Below, one piece after another: positions 61,414-64,000 of a DNA stretch of 64,000 nt. The notes under the pieces were generated by a model, which did not search any database, was not told the DNA's origin, and saw only the letters and a program-made list of their open reading frames with translations. The position numbers were made by a program, and so were the translations under genes. Source of the DNA: Rubritalea squalenifaciens DSM 18772 (lineage in GTDB: Bacteria; Verrucomicrobiota; Verrucomicrobiia; Verrucomicrobiales; Akkermansiaceae); NCBI RefSeq assembly GCF_900141815.1, contig NZ_FQYR01000007.1:62001-126000 (forward strand). Direction: 5' to 3'. Each line of letters opens with the position of its first letter. Position 1 is the first letter of the stretch.

Positions 61414-64000
61414 ATGACGCGTCTTCTCTCTCTTGTCTTTGCGACCTTATGCCTATTTGGCACGAGTAAAGCTGCTGCACCTAGACCCAATATCATTTTC
61501 ATCCTATGCGATGATCTTGGCCCAGGTGATTTAGGTATCCTTTGGCAAAATGCTCGCAGCACGAATCAAAAATTTCCCACGCCCCATCTAGATCAGTTTG
61601 CCCATGAGGGTATGATTCTCTCGCGTCACTACTGCCCCGCCCCCGTCTGTGCCCCATCTAGAGCATCTCTCTATCTGGGCCGCCACCAAGGCCATGCAAA
61701 TGTGAGGAACAACTCGTTTGATAAGGAGCTAGATAACAACCACACCCTTGGTTCAGTCATGAAGCAGGCTGGCTATGCCACATCACTTATCGGTAAGTGG
61801 GGACTCCAAGGTGGGTCTGGTTTTCCAGGTCATCCCCAGAACAGAGGGTTTGACTATTTCTTCGGTTATCTGGCTCACCTTGACGCGCATTACCACTACC
61901 CCAATGAAGGCGGTAAACCTTTCTATGATGGCTATACCAATATCCAAGCCAACCTTCAGAAATGTTATTCTACGGATCTGATCACCGCTCGTACTAAGAA
62001 ATGGATCATCGATCACCAGGGATCAAATCCCAACCAACCTTTCTTCACAGTCGTCACTTACTCCGCACCTCATGCAGGTCTTCGGGTACCTACTAACTCC
62101 CATCTTACCTCAACTAGTAACTATCCAAGCGGTGGTGGCCTGACAGGGGGAGTCCAATGGATCGGCACACCGGGCAACATGATCAATACGGCAGCAGGAA
62201 CCTACGACACAGGCATACATCCAGACTATACGACTGCCACCAATGACACAGGTAGTGCATGGCCAGACAACGCCAAACGCCACGCCACCATGGTTCGCCG
62301 TATCGATGATGGTGTGCAGGACATTATCCAAACCCTGAAGGATCTCAATCTAGACGAAAATACACTCATCGTCTTCACCTCAGACAATGGGGCTCATAAC
62401 GAAGGCGGTGCGGATAACGTAGGAGCCTACAACCCTACTTACTTCGACAGCTTTGGCCCCTATGACGGCATCAAGCGTGACTTGTGGGAAGGAGGCGTAC
62501 GCATGCCTACTCTGGTACGCTGGCCCTCAGGCATCACCAGCCCAGACACGGCAAGCGCCCACCCATCTCAGTTCCATGACTGGATGGCGACCTTCTGTGA
62601 TCTTGCCGGGGTGCCATCTCCAGCACTCTCCGATGGAATCTCACTCGCACCTACCCTAACAGGATCTGGATCTCAGAAAAATGGAGTGGTTTATTGTGAG
62701 TACTCAGTAGGCGGCTCTACTCCAAACTATGCCGAGTTTGAATCTTTCAAGAGAGGAAAATCTCGAAACCAGATGCAATTCATCCATATTGGTGATTACA
62801 AGGGTGTACGCTACAATATCGGCTCACACAGCGACGACTTTCTCATCTACGATGTTGTCAATGACTCCAAGGAAACCACCGACCTGAATGGTCAGTCAGG
62901 AGTACCCAGCCAACAGGATTTTAAAAATGCCGTACTTCGCGTCAGAAGAGCAGGTAGCGGCTATGGTCGCCCCTATGACTCAGCTCAGATTCCACCACTG
63001 ACCCCATCACCTGTCACCAATGGACTGGTATACAGGAGCTACGAAGAGTCCTACCCATGGGTTCCTCAGTTTGAGACAAACTCAGCCAGTAACTCTGGCG
63101 ACACGCTTACTCTGGATCTCACAAAACGGACCAGAGACGATGACATCGGTATCGAGTTCACCGGTTATTTGGATGTCCCCAGCTCTGGCACTTACAAATT
63201 CTATCTCAACACGGATGGCAAAGCCATTGTCCGACTTCACGACGCACTTTTAATCGACGCGGACTTCAACTACAGCTCCGGTAGCGAAGTCAATTCAGGC
63301 AATATCCCTCTGCAGGCAGGCAAGCACCCGATCTCCATTCGCTACATTCACTCAGACACGACCAGTCACAGCTTGAACCTGCTCTGGGAAGGCCCCTCTA
63401 TCTCCAAGCAAGCCATACCTGCAAGCCAATACTACAGAGATGGCAACCCTGCTCCCTCCCCACCCGAGGCCAATGATGACCTCAATGTAGCTATTCCCAC
63501 GAATACCAGTATACTCATTGATGTTTTGAATAATGACCAAGACCTTGATGGTTTACCGCAGGCTTTAAGCATTCAGAGTATCACCCAGCCTAGTCATGGC
63601 ACCGCTGTCATTGAATCCAGTCAGATACGCTATACGCCATCCACTGATTATGCTGGTTCTGACAGTTTCACCTATACGATTACAGATGGAGAGAGTACTG
63701 ACAGCGCCACCGTCACCCTATCGATCCAAGACAACCATGCGCCCGTAGCCACAGCTGACTTTCTCTTACTGCGTTCAAATACGAGTAAATCCATTGATGT
63801 CCTCGCAAACGACAACGACTCTGACGGACCAAACCCCATAGCTCTGGAATCAGTGGGCACTCCCCTTCATGGTTCTGCCACCATTTCCAATGGAGTCATT
63901 CTCTACACTCCATCTAACAACTACACCGGCTCAGATGAGTTTACATACCAAGTCAGCGATGGAGCAAAGAGTAGCACTGGCCAAGTAAGAGTACAAATCT
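61414..64000 (+). CDS. Secreted sulfatase with PA14-like and tandem Ig-like repeats, 3' end outside window
   Basis: The frame opens at ATG 61414 with a signal peptide (MTRLLSLVFATLCLFGTSKA) and remains open to the window edge (862 residues seen). Residues ~24-480 are a formylglycine sulfatase: NIIFILCDDLGPGDLG, the maturation motif Cys79-Ala-Pro-Ser-Arg83, TSLIGKWGLQGG and IVFTSDNGAHNEGG. A PA14-like sugar-binding module follows (about 540-660; IEFTGYLDVPSSGTYKFYLNTDGKAIVRLHD). At least two cadherin/Ig-like tandem repeats come next, each with an ND-rich start (SILIDVLNNDQDLDG; SIDVLANDNDSDG) and a YTPS..Y.GSD.FTY..SDG end. The layout suggests a cell-surface enzyme for sulfated polysaccharides. 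Its C-terminal anchor is not visible. Confidence 0.9.
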   Translation, partial: MTRLLSLVFATLCLFGTSKAAAPRPNIIFILCDDLGPGDLGILWQNARSTNQKFPTPHLDQFAHEGMILSRHYCPAPVCAPSRASLYLGRHQGHANVRNNSFDKELDNNHTLGSVMKQAGYATSLIGKWGLQGGSGFPGHPQNRGFDYFFGYLAHLDAHYHYPNEGGKPFYDGYTNIQANLQKCYSTDLITARTKKWIIDHQGSNPNQPFFTVVTYSAPHAGLRVPTNSHLTSTSNYPSGGGLTGGVQWIGTPGNMINTAAGTYDTGIHPDYTTATNDTGSAWPDNAKRHATMVRRIDDGVQDIIQTLKDLNLDENTLIVFTSDNGAHNEGGADNVGAYNPTYFDSFGPYDGIKRDLWEGGVRMPTLVRWPSGITSPDTASAHPSQFHDWMATFCDLAGVPSPALSDGISLAPTLTGSGSQKNGVVYCEYSVGGSTPNYAEFESFKRGKSRNQMQFIHIGDYKGVRYNIGSHSDDFLIYDVVNDSKETTDLNGQSGVPSQQDFKNAVLRVRRAGSGYGRPYDSAQIPPLTPSPVTNGLVYRSYEESYPWVPQFETNSASNSGDTLTLDLTKRTRDDDIGIEFTGYLDVPSSGTYKFYLNTDGKAIVRLHDALLIDADFNYSSGSEVNSGNIPLQAGKHPISIRYIHSDTTSHSLNLLWEGPSISKQAIPASQYYRDGNPAPSPPEANDDLNVAIPTNTSILIDVLNNDQDLDGLPQALSIQSITQPSHGTAVIESSQIRYTPSTDYAGSDSFTYTITDGESTDSATVTLSIQDNHAPVATADFLLLRSNTSKSIDVLANDNDSDGPNPIALESVGTPLHGSATISNGVILYTPSNNYTGSDEFTYQVSDGAKSSTGQVRVQI

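Overview
The window looks like the chromosome of a Gram-negative, probably marine member of the Verrucomicrobiota. The evidence is a lipid A gene (a fused lpxC-fabZ), many secreted proteins with signal peptides, two formylglycine sulfatases, a sialidase, an SHD1-domain hydrolase, a YHYH protein, and an mcsA-mcsB-clpC operon outside the Firmicutes setting. A squalene/phytoene synthase gene and the overall gene set would fit a Rubritalea-like (Akkermansiales) organism; that placement is inference. No rRNA, tRNA, insertion sequence, prophage or CRISPR array was seen. Most genes are ordinary housekeeping genes in short operons, and stem-loop terminators separate many convergent pairs.

Layout. 1-8.5 kb: 3' end of gatB, a secreted protein of unknown function, then a minus-strand run of ybdG-type mscS, cysS, hemB, cdsA and dxr. 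8.5-11.9 kb: plus-strand lipoprotein, M32 carboxypeptidase and a Tat-exported TIM-barrel protein. 11.9-17.7 kb: a tandemly duplicated operon of unknown secreted proteins, called here A, B and C. One copy is complete (A1-B-C1); the other keeps A2 and C2, but its B gene is a pseudogene. 18.2-22.4 kb: mcsA-mcsB-clpC (protein-arginine phosphorylation and ClpCP proteolysis). 22.5-31.8 kb: ruvB, rpmB, a giant MscK-type channel, a GH33-type sialidase, trpB and an SHD1/alpha-beta hydrolase. 32-38.1 kb: small hypotheticals, squalene/phytoene synthase, hemW, argF and a fusion of a DUF455 di-iron domain with an ATP-grasp-like domain. 38.2-41.2 kb: a Deg-type serine protease directly followed by a paralogue that has lost its catalytic residues. 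41.4-46.1 kb: hisG, a 34-residue AURKAIP1/COX24-type basic protein and a SWI2/SNF2 ATPase with a structured leader. 46.4-57.8 kb: FAH-family hydrolase, fhs, a YdeP-type molybdopterin oxidoreductase, a thioesterase, fabF, an exbB-exbD-TonB-like-zinc ribbon operon, nadC and lpxC-fabZ. 57.9-64 kb: a sulfatase fused to an SGNH esterase, a YHYH protein, and a large sulfatase with PA14-like and tandem Ig-like repeats that runs off the window.

The best candidates for undescribed biology are the duplicated A-B-C operon with its conserved intergenic hairpin and decayed B copy, the active-protease/pseudoprotease pair, the di-iron/ATP-grasp fusion, and the structured leader of the SNF2 gene. All functional statements rest on motif recognition by eye; no database search was run.
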